Virus record (IMG/VR): IMGVR_UViG_3300043803_001322 | Location: 1 to 20,537 of that record | From: a virus | Strand: one strand, 5' to 3' | DNA length: 20,537 bases | Shown here: piece after piece, positions 5,957 to 12,562 of the stretch | Numbering within the stretch: position 1 is the stretch's first letter | Layout of the letters: the number at the start of each line of letters is the position of its first letter | The notes under the pieces: model-generated | What the model was told of the DNA's origin: nothing | What the model saw: the letters and a program-made list of their open reading frames with translations, nothing else | The model's database searches: none | Program-made: the position numbers and the translations under genes

Positions 5957-5973
5957 GCCAACTCTCCGAGTTG
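5957..5973. repeat. 17-bp inverted repeat GCCAACTC-TCC-GAGTTG, copy 2
   Basis: This is the second copy of the repeat at 2737-2753, with one base changed in the centre. Arms CAACTC/GAGTTG are conserved. Confidence 0.5.
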
Positions 5974-6061
5974 TTATCAGATCATTACATCACTATTACC
6001 TAGTGCCTTCTCTCCTTGTAATAACTCACATGATCAAACGCATACACACAACTACATAGCC

Positions 6062-6074
6062 ACATGTTCCATGT
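6062..6074. repeat. N5-TTC-N5' palindrome 2 (ACATG-TTC-CATGT)
   Basis: Perfect 5-bp arms about TTC. The same 13-mer occurs on the opposite strand 69 bp further on (6131-6143). Confidence 0.55.
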
Positions 6075-6130
6075 AGCAATACATATCTCTTGGCTCTCTT
6101 GGCATCACATAACTATTAACTATTCATTAG

Positions 6131-6143
6131 ACATGGAACATGT
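6131..6143. repeat. N5-TTC-N5' palindrome 3 (ACATG-GAA-CATGT, inverted copy)
   Basis: This is the exact reverse complement of palindrome 2, making an inverted pair of identical 13-bp sites separated by 56 bp. Confidence 0.55.
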
Positions 6144-6260
6144 ATCTATCTATCTCTCTCTTATATCTCTATTAGTTATTACTGGAAAAAAATACTTCGG
6201 GCGCAATTTCCCACATAACTAATTAACTAAACATCTCTCACAAGGCGCACACACTTAACT

Positions 6261-6304
6261 AACTAACTTCATGCACGCCCATTAAAGTTAGTTCGCAACT
6301 AACT
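6261..6304. repeat. AACTAACT/AGTTAGTT inverted repeats, left set
   Basis: AACTAACTT (6261-6269) pairs with AAGTTAGTT (6285-6293), which also forms a tight hairpin AGTTAGTT-CGC-AACTAACT (6286-6304). A further AGTTAGTT lies at 6367-6374. The same unit forms two hairpins at 15238-15314, on the far side of the plus-strand operon. Confidence 0.6.
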
Positions 6305-6347
6305 CCCCACCGCCACCGCTTCCGCCACCATGAGTAAGTTCGCAATT

Positions 6348-6363
6348 TCGAACGGGTGTTCGA
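6348..6363. promoter_or_regulatory. Actinobacterial LexA (SOS) box
   Basis: TCGAACGGGTGTTCGA is a perfect match to the actinobacterial LexA operator TCGAAC-N4-GTTCGA. The 12 fixed bases would be expected about 0.001 times in a sequence this long with even base use. The nearest recognised start codons are about 670 nt (minus, 5677) and 710 nt (plus, 7072) away, so the promoter it controls, if any, has a long leader or makes a non-coding RNA. The host LexA would be the repressor, because no lexA gene is in the window. Confidence 0.7.
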
Positions 6364-6521
6364 GATAGTTAGTTCCAGTTCCGAGATCGCCAGTTAGCCC
6401 CCACGCTCAGGCTCTCACGCTCAGATAGCCCTAATCGGGCTTCTAGGGGGCTTTATAGCCTTCTACCCCCCATTTAGACCCGATCACCCCACCCAAACCC
6501 CGATCAGCCAGCCATGAGCCA

Positions 6522-6534
6522 GCGTGTTCCACGC
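6522..6534. repeat. N5-TTC-N5' palindrome 4 (GCGTG-TTC-CACGC)
   Basis: Perfect 5-bp arms about TTC, extendable by an A-T pair to 6521-6535. The arms differ from the other copies at several positions but remain fully complementary. Confidence 0.55.
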
Positions 6535-6644
6535 TCAATCGGGCAATTCGGACATATCACCCACGCTGGAACTCGCTCTTATCAGGTGATCAAGGTCAAC
6601 TGGATTTTCTGATACGATCTGCTCAGGCACACGACGATAAAAGT

Positions 6645-6681
6645 TTGATCTTTTTAGAAACCTCTAGGGGCAAAAGATCAA
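6645..6681. repeat. Inverted repeat TTGATCTTTT-N17-AAAAGATCAA
   Basis: Perfect 10-bp arms at 6645-6654 and 6672-6681 with a 17-nt spacer. It is the first of a series of long inverted repeats in the AT-rich stretch. Confidence 0.6.
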
Positions 6682-6728
6682 TAATTTTCAAGTGAAAAAA
6701 GCCTAGATAGAAATTAAAATCTAGTGAA

Positions 6729-6765
6729 CTTAATAAGTCATTAAATCCTTCGGGAACTTATTAAG
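6729..6765. repeat. Inverted repeat CTTAATAAGT-N17-ACTTATTAAG
   Basis: Perfect 10-bp arms at 6729-6738 and 6756-6765 with a 17-nt spacer, the same geometry as the repeat at 6645-6681 but with unrelated arm sequence. A smaller pair, CTAGAT/ATCTAG (6703-6708 and 6719-6724), lies between them, and the palindrome TTTGTTA-A-TAACAAA (6852-6866) follows. Confidence 0.6.
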
Positions 6766-6950
6766 GTGATAGCAAATTAATTAACTATTAATTACATAGA
6801 GAATTAGGCAAACATAATCAATATGTTTTCTATTAATTAATCATGGATAGTTTTGTTAATAACAAATGCCGACAGTATCCAATCTGATCTAAGCACTAAG
6901 AAGTTAATTAATAATAAATAAAATAAACATATTGCTATATGTGTTTTCTG

Positions 6951-6997
6951 CTATTACTGGCAATAAATAATCTGCGAATTATCTTTACCAGTAATAG
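6951..6997. repeat. Inverted repeat CTATTACTGG-N27-CCAGTAATAG
   Basis: Perfect 10-bp arms at 6951-6960 and 6988-6997, 27-nt spacer, about 75-120 nt before the first gene of the plus-strand operon. Related strings TTATTACTGG and CCAGTAATA occur near 6175 and 7594. Confidence 0.55.
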
Positions 6998-7000
6998 TGG

Positions 7001-7019
7001 TGAATACATAGTGTATTCA
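7001..7019 (+). promoter_or_regulatory. 19-bp operator-like palindrome
   Basis: TGAATACATAGTGTATTCA has perfect 8-bp arms about a 3-nt centre and ends 52 nt before the ATG at 7072. Size and position suit the binding site of a dimeric HTH repressor controlling the plus-strand operon. No obvious -35/-10 pair could be fixed. Confidence 0.5.
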
Positions 7020-7071
7020 ATACAACTTAATATAGAACTTAATTCCTTCCCCCTAACAAAAGGAATAAGTA

Positions 7072-7254
7072 ATGAAAACAAATACATATATAGATACAAA
7101 CGGAAATATCGTTGCTACTGGAACAATCTCAATTAACCAAATTGATCTCGTTCTATCTAATGGAACTCGGTTCTTTTCTACTCGTTCCGATAACTACACT
7201 CTTGATGTTTTGAAAAACTTAAACATCAACAAAATAGTCAAAGGACTAAAATAA
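7072..7254 (+). CDS. Small protein heading the plus-strand operon (60 aa)
   Basis: I do not recognise this protein. It reads as beta-rich: MKTNTYIDTNGNIVATGTIS, then a strand with DLVLSNGTRFFSTR, and a short basic C-terminus (NINKIVKGLK). A Shine-Dalgarno (AAAGGAATAAGT) precedes the ATG. Its stop codon TAA directly abuts the ATG of the next gene (7255), so the two are coupled. It sits first after the inverted-repeat region and the 19-bp palindrome, a place often taken by early regulators, but no DNA-binding motif is visible. Confidence 0.65.
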   Translation: MKTNTYIDTNGNIVATGTISINQIDLVLSNGTRFFSTRSDNYTLDVLKNLNINKIVKGLK

Positions 7255-7539
7255 ATGAAAAACAAAAAAATGGTTATTGATGATCTAACTTATGATGAAG
7301 TTGGATTGTTATGCACCGCATTAAAAACCACAATAATAAAGATGAAGGAATTAGAAGTTCCTGAGTTCTTTATTGAAACCGCAATCTCTTTGTTTAATCA
7401 AGTTGAAGTTATCCTTGATACCAAAGTGGCTGAACAAAAAACTTTTATCGAGTTGATAAACGATCAACTTGATGATGTTGCAATCGCATCAGAGATCATT
7501 GAAAAAAACCCTGATGTGGTAATACCTGAATACAAATAA
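7255..7539 (+). CDS. Acidic helical protein (94 aa)
   Basis: There is no recognised domain. The protein is acidic and mostly helical, with heptad-like stretches around LLCTALKTTIIKMKELE and EVILDTKVAEQKTFIELI, and would suit a small dimer or an adaptor. It has no Cys pairs or membrane segment. Its ATG directly follows the stop of the 60-aa gene, with AAAGGA 8-13 nt upstream inside that gene. After it come a strong hairpin (7546-7582) and then the AAA+ ATPase gene, so it may be a partner of that pair. Confidence 0.65.
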   Translation: MKNKKMVIDDLTYDEVGLLCTALKTTIIKMKELEVPEFFIETAISLFNQVEVILDTKVAEQKTFIELINDQLDDVAIASEIIEKNPDVVIPEYK

Positions 7540-7545
7540 ATAAGT

Positions 7546-7582
7546 TTGTGTTAGTGATTGATTTTGGCTTTCACTAACACAA
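7546..7582 (+). promoter_or_regulatory. Strong hairpin between operon genes
   Basis: TTGTGTTAGTGA (7546-7557) pairs perfectly with TCACTAACACAA (7571-7582), a 12-bp stem with a 13-nt loop. No T-run follows, so it is not a classical terminator. It could be an mRNA processing or stabilising element raising expression of the downstream ATPase gene, or a protein-binding site. Confidence 0.65.
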
Positions 7583-7632
7583 TTCAATTCCCCAGTAATA
7601 CAAACTAACAACTAACAGAAACGGAAAACAAA

Positions 7633-8496
7633 ATGACTACAACAAATAACAAATCCTTCTTTGTTCCTTCGCTGGAACAAACTGGGCATTACATTGAACG
7701 ATCTTTCGGTGGCGGTATTACCGAAACTCAAATGTATGACTATTCACTTGAAAACAAAATGAATGTGTTAATTGAAGGTGATGCTGGAACTGGTAAAACA
7801 ACTTCCGCTATGGCTTACGCATCAAAACGCAAAATGAACTTCTTTGCAGTTCCTTCTAATAACGCACTCGACTTCACACAATTAACTGGTGGCTTATTCC
7901 CTGATAGCAAGGGCGAGTTAAAGTGGATTGACGGCGCAATAACAAAGATCGTTCGTGAAGGTGGCGTGTTATTAATTAATGAATTAAATAACGCACCAAA
8001 AAATCTTTCACAATATCTAATGAGTTTGTTAGATGATCGCCGATCAATTACATTGATGAGCCACGACAACGAAGTTATCCATGCTCACCCTGATCTATTA
8101 GTGGTTGCTGATATGAACCCTAACTATCGTGGAACTCAATTACTTAATGAGGCTTGGAAAGATCGCTTCGCAATTAAGTTAACTTACAACTACGACACAA
8201 AGATTGAAAAACAAATCCTTAGTTCAAGTTCATTACTGGAACTTGCTAATGGTATGCGTTCAACGCTTCGTGTTAATGATGCTTCTAATCCTTCAACCAT
8301 ATTTGAAACCCCAGTATCAACTCGTATCTTAAAAACATTCGAGAAACTTGCTAAGGGTCTTTCTTATGAGTTTGCTAGTGAAGTGTTTGTTAATAACTTT
8401 GCTGATGATGAGAAGCCAGCAGTTCGTATGTTGCTAGAAGGTAGCGAATACAACATCAAATCCGATCTTGGATTACTTGAACCAGTTAACGCTTAG
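7633..8496 (+). CDS. MoxR-type AAA+ ATPase (287 aa)
   Basis: This AAA+ ATPase belongs to the MoxR/CbbQ-like group that remodels partner complexes together with VWA proteins. Walker A is GDAGTGKT at residues 49-56; a NALDFTQLTGGLFPD segment follows; Walker B is GVLLINE at 111-117; sensor 1 is VVADMNPN near 157-164; and NEAWKDRF with an arginine-finger-like Arg is near 172-179. In most relatives Walker B ends in DE; here the Asp position is Asn116 while Glu117 is kept, so magnesium binding may be weaker. No separate lid domain is evident beyond residue 200. The VWA gene begins 14 nt later. The Shine-Dalgarno is weak (ACGGAAAAC). Confidence 0.88.
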   Translation: MTTTNNKSFFVPSLEQTGHYIERSFGGGITETQMYDYSLENKMNVLIEGDAGTGKTTSAMAYASKRKMNFFAVPSNNALDFTQLTGGLFPDSKGELKWIDGAITKIVREGGVLLINELNNAPKNLSQYLMSLLDDRRSITLMSHDNEVIHAHPDLLVVADMNPNYRGTQLLNEAWKDRFAIKLTYNYDTKIEKQILSSSSLLELANGMRSTLRVNDASNPSTIFETPVSTRILKTFEKLAKGLSYEFASEVFVNNFADDEKPAVRMLLEGSEYNIKSDLGLLEPVNA

Positions 8497-8510
8497 TTAG
8501 GAATAAATAA

Positions 8511-10391
8511 ATGGAATATCCATTCTTAGATTTAGATGAGGCTCTAACTCAATCTAATCTAAAAAATAAGGAGAAGCAGGAAGCAGAAATTAAACGCCAA
8601 AGGATTGAACGATTTACTCAATTCTTTGGCAGAGTTAATTCTGCATTAACACTTCGTAAGGTTGAGGTTAAAGTTGAACATGCAGAGATCAACGCACCTG
8701 CTTGGTCAGGTGCTTCTCATGTTTGTTTTAATTCACGATTACTTGGCAATCTAAATACTCCAAAAGAGATTGCTGGTTTGCGTGGTCTTGATCTACATGA
8801 AGTTAGCCACATTCTTTACACACCAAGAGAAGGTTCTGAAATCTTTGAATGGTGTAGAGATATGGATTATTTATTTGCTTACAATGCGTTAGATGATCAG
8901 CGAATTGAAACTCTATTTACAACTCGCTATCCCTCAACGATTGATTGGTTCACTTCAACAATACTTATTCACTTTGTTGACGACCCACAAGCATTTGAAA
9001 CTTCTTACGGCTTATTGCGTGGTCGGCAATATCTACCAACTGAATTGTTGGCACGATCACGCAACGCATATAAGTTCCAAGATCAATTAGATGAAATCTG
9101 CGAAATTGTTGACCAGTATCGTGTATTAGTTTTTCCTGACGATACTGAATTAGCAAAAGATTTAATCAAACGATTTGATGCGTTAATGCCAAAACAAGAA
9201 GTTCCCCAAGACGGATTAGCGGATTGGGAAAAAGATTTACTTGGTGAAGGTGGCAAGAAAGTTATGATCTCAATTAAATCTCCATTCGGTCATGGTGATA
9301 GACCAAGTGAAGGCATAGAGAGTTCATCAATATCTCGCCCAGTTCCACCAATTCAACAAAAGCGTGATCGTGATAGGGCTAAAACAAAACCTATTAAAGA
9401 TGATGCTAAATTGGCAGAACAATTAAAATCAGAACCAGTAATTGAAATTGATTTAACAGATCAAAATAAAAATACTGGTAATGGTAAAACTGCTGGTAAT
9501 CAAACTCCTGATGATCAATCTGCTTTATCAGATATGTTAAATAACATATTAGATAATCAACAGATTGCTAACGAGATCAACGACATCATTAGACAAATTG
9601 GTGGCTTACCTTCTCTTGCTACTAATAATTCTAAAGAGCCACAAAAATCTCGGTATCATAATCAAACTCCTGATGCTAAAACTTTCCAAGCATCTCTATC
9701 TTTTAGTAGAGAGTTAGAAAGATTAAAAGCAACCTTTGACCCTGCTTGGAATAAATATCAATCACAGGGTCGCTTACAGGCGCATAGATATATGCGTGGT
9801 GATGATTTAGATACGATCTTTGATCAATGGTCAGAAGGTCAAGATGATGCCACAGAGATCGAGTGCGTAATCCTTTTAGACAATTCAGGTTCAATGAGTG
9901 GCAGTAAAGAAACTTCTGCTTATCGGGCTATGTATGCGATTAAAAGAGCATTAGATCGCATTAACGCAAACACCACAGTAATTACATTCAATACGGCTAC
10001 AAATGTTTTGTATCGTGCTGATGAAAAAGCAACTGGTGTAATTCGTAATGCTGGCTCTCAGGGTGGAACTAATCCAACCGAAGCAATCACTTACGCAACT
10101 AAAATACTTGCTGAAACTGAAAAGCCAGTTCGTATTTTCTTTGCTATTACTGACGGAGAATGGGAACACTATTCCGTTAGAGAAAATGATGAAGCAATTA
10201 AAAAACTAGGTAATGCTGGTGTATTAACTGCTTTTGCATATATCGCTGATCAAAATGAATTAGTAAAACTTGATCAGGAAAAATCACACTATTGCGAAAT
10301 TGGTGCGATTGTAAATAATCCCCTTAACTTAATTAGCATGGCTAAATCAATCGTTAAGTATGCGATTAGTCGGCGATTAGTTAACGCTTAA
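8511..10391 (+). CDS. HExxH metallopeptidase-VWA fusion protein (626 aa)
   Basis: The protein combines an N-terminal zincin-like region with LHEVSHILYT (HEVSH at residues 96-100) and a C-terminal VWA domain. The VWA metal site (MIDAS) is complete: DNSGSMSG beginning at Asp457, GGTNPTEA near 520, and ITDGEW with Asp548. Between them lies a low-complexity hydrophilic linker (about residues 280-390) rich in D, K and Q. VWA-like metallopeptidases paired with MoxR ATPases are a known bacterial arrangement, usually for metal insertion or remodelling of protein complexes; the target here is unknown. The start at 8511 has AGGAATAAATAA before the ATG, and the ATPase gene ends 14 nt upstream. A phage-borne copy might act on virion, host or defence complexes. 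Confidence 0.88.
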   Translation: MEYPFLDLDEALTQSNLKNKEKQEAEIKRQRIERFTQFFGRVNSALTLRKVEVKVEHAEINAPAWSGASHVCFNSRLLGNLNTPKEIAGLRGLDLHEVSHILYTPREGSEIFEWCRDMDYLFAYNALDDQRIETLFTTRYPSTIDWFTSTILIHFVDDPQAFETSYGLLRGRQYLPTELLARSRNAYKFQDQLDEICEIVDQYRVLVFPDDTELAKDLIKRFDALMPKQEVPQDGLADWEKDLLGEGGKKVMISIKSPFGHGDRPSEGIESSSISRPVPPIQQKRDRDRAKTKPIKDDAKLAEQLKSEPVIEIDLTDQNKNTGNGKTAGNQTPDDQSALSDMLNNILDNQQIANEINDIIRQIGGLPSLATNNSKEPQKSRYHNQTPDAKTFQASLSFSRELERLKATFDPAWNKYQSQGRLQAHRYMRGDDLDTIFDQWSEGQDDATEIECVILLDNSGSMSGSKETSAYRAMYAIKRALDRINANTTVITFNTATNVLYRADEKATGVIRNAGSQGGTNPTEAITYATKILAETEKPVRIFFAITDGEWEHYSVRENDEAIKKLGNAGVLTAFAYIADQNELVKLDQEKSHYCEIGAIVNNPLNLISMAKSIVKYAISRRLVNA

Positions 10392-10398
10392 TAAATAA

Positions 10399-10458
10399 AT
10401 GTGGTGGAACATGGTCGGGGGGCTATGTTCCACCCTTCTAACTAAGGAGAATAAATAA
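10399..10458 (+). CDS. Possible leader peptide (19 aa)
   Basis: An ATG at 10399 opens a frame reading MWWNMVGGLCSTLLTKENK that ends TAA at 10456-10458, directly abutting the ATG of the next gene. The frame contains the whole 10403-10434 hairpin. It has the AATAAATAAATG start context seen at several genes of this operon but no Shine-Dalgarno. If translated, ribosome movement could open or close the hairpin and couple translation to the 206-aa gene. This is inference; a chance frame is quite possible. Confidence 0.3.
   Translation: MWWNMVGGLCSTLLTKENK
10403..10434 (+). promoter_or_regulatory. Intergenic hairpin GGTGGAACAT/ATGTTCCACC
   Basis: Perfect 10-bp arms (10403-10412 and 10425-10434) enclose a 12-nt G-rich loop, between the VWA gene and the 206-aa gene. 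Only CTTCTAAC follows, not a T-run, so termination would be weak. The arms contain the TGTTCCA string also found in the N5-TTC-N5' palindromes. Confidence 0.6.
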
Positions 10459-11079
10459 ATGAAATCCGCAGAACTAAAAGTAGGAACTAACTATGGCGTA
10501 ATTCCAGCATGGGATTATTCCTCATCAGATAAGAAAAATCCTGATCGTGTTCAACGCAACCATGTTGCTAAAGCAACTCTTGTATCTAGTTCTAAATATG
10601 AATACAAAGTTTATAGATCAGATAAACAAGATGATCAGGCTTTTGCGCCAGCAAATAAAGGTTCTCGTAATGTTGGTTATTTAGTTTGTTCTGATGATTA
10701 CAAAACTAACGGACAAGCACAGACAACTATTTTTTGGTTGGCTAGACCACAAGATATTGTTGCTGAGTATGCAACTCTTGAACCAAAGTGGGCGCAAAGA
10801 GAGCAACAAGAATTACTGGAACGCCAAAAGCAAGAAGCGGAACAAAAAGAGCGTGATCGCAAACAAAAAGAAGCAAGGGAATACCACGAAAGAGTTTCTG
10901 CTTCTTTAATTGCATCTCTTAAAACAATTCTTGGTGATCGTGCTAACAACATCACAGTTGATCAACGCAATCGCCGAGTTGGAGATAACTACATTGAAGT
11001 TTCAGAGATGAGTATTGATCTCAAAACTATGAGCATATTAATCGAGAAAGTTCTTGAAGCAAAAGACTTGGTGGGTTAA
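10459..11079 (+). CDS. Coiled-coil protein of the MoxR-VWA operon (206 aa)
   Basis: There is no named family. The first 100 residues look beta-rich and begin MKSAELKVGTNYGVIPAW, a form that suggests a small barrel or SH3-like domain. Residues 110-150 are a highly charged helix (QREQQELLERQKQEAEQKE and onward), probably a coiled coil, followed by a C-terminal alpha/beta tail with NITVDQRNRRVGDNYIEVS. A strong Shine-Dalgarno (AAGGAG) sits 9 nt before the ATG. Its stop overlaps the next ATG by one base (TAATG). It is likely an accessory to the neighbouring ATPase pair or to nucleic acid metabolism. Confidence 0.7.
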   Translation: MKSAELKVGTNYGVIPAWDYSSSDKKNPDRVQRNHVAKATLVSSSKYEYKVYRSDKQDDQAFAPANKGSRNVGYLVCSDDYKTNGQAQTTIFWLARPQDIVAEYATLEPKWAQREQQELLERQKQEAEQKERDRKQKEAREYHERVSASLIASLKTILGDRANNITVDQRNRRVGDNYIEVSEMSIDLKTMSILIEKVLEAKDLVG

Positions 11080-11813
11080 TGACTACACAAACTAAAACTA
11101 AAGATAGTTTTTATCTTGAACGATTAAAAACTAAGTTTGATACCAAAGATGCCTATTGGAGTGTTGGGGAAACCAGCACTTCAATTTGGCAACCACACAC
11201 TCGCAATAAGTTTGATCTATTAACCCAACACAAATTAATTGATATAACTTTTGATGAACAAATCTACAAAGGTTTTCAATTAATAATTCTTGGTTTTAAT
11301 TATGAGTTCAGGACAGTTTTGGACTTAAATGGAAATACAAGTTCAAGTTATTTGGCTGATAGTGATATTAGTGGATACATGAATGATGTTAAATCGTTTG
11401 TTTATTACGAAAGTATTGCTTATGAAATCGGTGGTAGTGGCGATACAAAACAAAACTTAAATTGGTTAGGTGAGTGCGCTACCCTCTACATGTATGGCGG
11501 TGATACTGACCCAAATAAAGTTATTAAAAAATGCCAAAAGAGATTAGATTTACTTTCACAGATCGTAAATGTGAGAGATGAATTAATTTCTATTGCTGAT
11601 GAACGAATTGGTTATTACGACACAAAAAATCCATACAACATTAATGTTGGAGATCAAGTCTTTATTCAAGCGCATGGGCGTATGCGTAAAGGCAAAATTG
11701 TGTCCACAACTGGTAGCCGATTTATTGTTGCTTATTTAACTCCGTCAAACCATAGTGATCTTAAATATAAGACACTTAGATTGGATTGTTTGTGGCTACC
11801 AATAAGTCCGTAA
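11079..11813 (+). CDS. Hypothetical protein with a C-terminal barrel-like segment (244 aa)
   Basis: I do not recognise it. The N-terminal two thirds are mixed and include YESIAYEIGGSGDTKQNL. The C-terminal 55 residues carry NVGDQVFIQAHGRMRKGKIV followed by TGSRFIVAYLTPS, which reads like a KOW/Tudor/SH3-type small barrel of the kind that binds nucleic acid or protein. It is translationally coupled to the 206-aa gene (TAATG) and overlaps the start of the HNH gene, so it belongs to the same operon as the ATPase pair. Confidence 0.65.
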   Translation: MTTQTKTKDSFYLERLKTKFDTKDAYWSVGETSTSIWQPHTRNKFDLLTQHKLIDITFDEQIYKGFQLIILGFNYEFRTVLDLNGNTSSSYLADSDISGYMNDVKSFVYYESIAYEIGGSGDTKQNLNWLGECATLYMYGGDTDPNKVIKKCQKRLDLLSQIVNVRDELISIADERIGYYDTKNPYNINVGDQVFIQAHGRMRKGKIVSTTGSRFIVAYLTPSNHSDLKYKTLRLDCLWLPISP

Positions 11814-12403
11814 TTAAATCAAGACAAACTAAAGTGTGTATAGGTTGCTTTACTGCTCTACCACTTAATCGGTTTAATAAACATACGCAAGGTAAATACA
11901 AAGTTAGGGCAAGGTGTAAATCTTGCTTTGCCCTAATGCGTAAAGGTTCATCAAACCGCAAAGCAGAAAAGTTAAACTTACTTGCTAAGGGTAAAAGGCG
12001 TTGTAGTTATTGTCGCAAGATCAAATCACTATCTCGCTTTCAACCTAAATCACACGCAAGCGGTAATAAGGGCTATGAAGGGGCTTGTAAGCCTTGTGTG
12101 TCTATCAGACAAGCGGAGAAACACAAAACTAACCACAAAGAGGTAAGAGAGTTTGTATTTAATTATTTATTACAAAATCCTTGTATTGATTGTGGTGAAA
12201 GTAATGTGTTGGCTTTAGAGTTTGATCACTTACATAGTAAAAAGTTTAATATCGGAACTGCGCTTGGTAGCAACAAACTTTCTAAATTAATTAAATCAGA
12301 AATTAAAAAGTGTGTTGTTAGGTGTTCTAGTTGCCACCGAATTAAAACTCATCAGGAACAAAATAGTTGGAGATACCAACTATATTTGGAAAGGAGTAAA
12401 TAA
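11786..12403 (+). CDS. HNH endonuclease with two N-terminal zinc knuckles (205 aa)
   Basis: Three Cys modules are visible: CIGC...CKSC (about residues 19-47), CSYC...CKPC (about 72-103), and a C-terminal HNH core with CIDCGESNVLALEFDHLHS, then CVVRCSSCHRIKTHQEQ (about 132-195). The HNH core matches the protein at 2761-3132 in order and spacing. The repeated knuckles with a central F.. (LNRFNKH, LSRFQPK) are typical of phage endonuclease VII/HNH proteins. No ATG fits; the start is TTG 11786 or, equally possible, GTG 11792, both inside the end of the preceding gene. It may be a homing-type nuclease lodged in the operon. Confidence 0.82.
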   Translation: MFVATNKSVIKSRQTKVCIGCFTALPLNRFNKHTQGKYKVRARCKSCFALMRKGSSNRKAEKLNLLAKGKRRCSYCRKIKSLSRFQPKSHASGNKGYEGACKPCVSIRQAEKHKTNHKEVREFVFNYLLQNPCIDCGESNVLALEFDHLHSKKFNIGTALGSNKLSKLIKSEIKKCVVRCSSCHRIKTHQEQNSWRYQLYLERSK

Positions 12404-12562
12404 ATGAGATCAAAAACTTATTACCGAGTTCGAACTGCGGTTCGTATTCTTTTTTGGAGTGCGTTAGCGGTTGGAACTTATTATTTAGCAACACACATCA
12501 GTTGGGTTGGTGATCACTATTGCTTTGGCACTATTGATCAATGTTATTTTGGGGGTAAATAA
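12404..12562 (+). CDS. Small membrane protein (52 aa)
   Basis: ATG 12404 directly follows the HNH stop and has a strong Shine-Dalgarno (AAAGGAG). The N-terminus is basic (MRSKTYYRVRTAVR), followed by one hydrophobic stretch ILFWSALAVGTYYLA (residues 15-29). A short polar tail with two Cys (HYC and QCYFGGK) would lie outside the membrane by the positive-inside rule. Function unknown; a holin-like or superinfection role is only a guess. The next ATG directly abuts its stop. Confidence 0.7.
   Translation: MRSKTYYRVRTAVRILFWSALAVGTYYLATHISWVGDHYCFGTIDQCYFGGK

Larger units (their letters stand above)
5719..7071. other. Gene-free control region, about 1.35 kb
   Basis: No convincing gene is seen on either strand; frames are short and lack ribosome sites. 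The first part (to about 6600) is less AT-rich, with pyrimidine-rich runs (TCTATCTATCTCTCTC near 6146), CACGCTCA repeats (6402, 6416, 6530), the SOS box and several palindromes. The second part (6640-7070) is very AT-rich, with TTAATTAA strings and many perfect inverted repeats. It lies between the divergent left arm and the plus-strand operon. Reasonable readings are a bidirectional control region, a replication origin, or the template of a long structured RNA. Confidence 0.6.

Noticed and set aside
6939-7136. 65-aa plus-strand frame before the operon
   Set aside because: It spans the inverted repeats and the 19-bp palindrome, lacks a ribosome site and overlaps the better-supported 60-aa gene in another frame.
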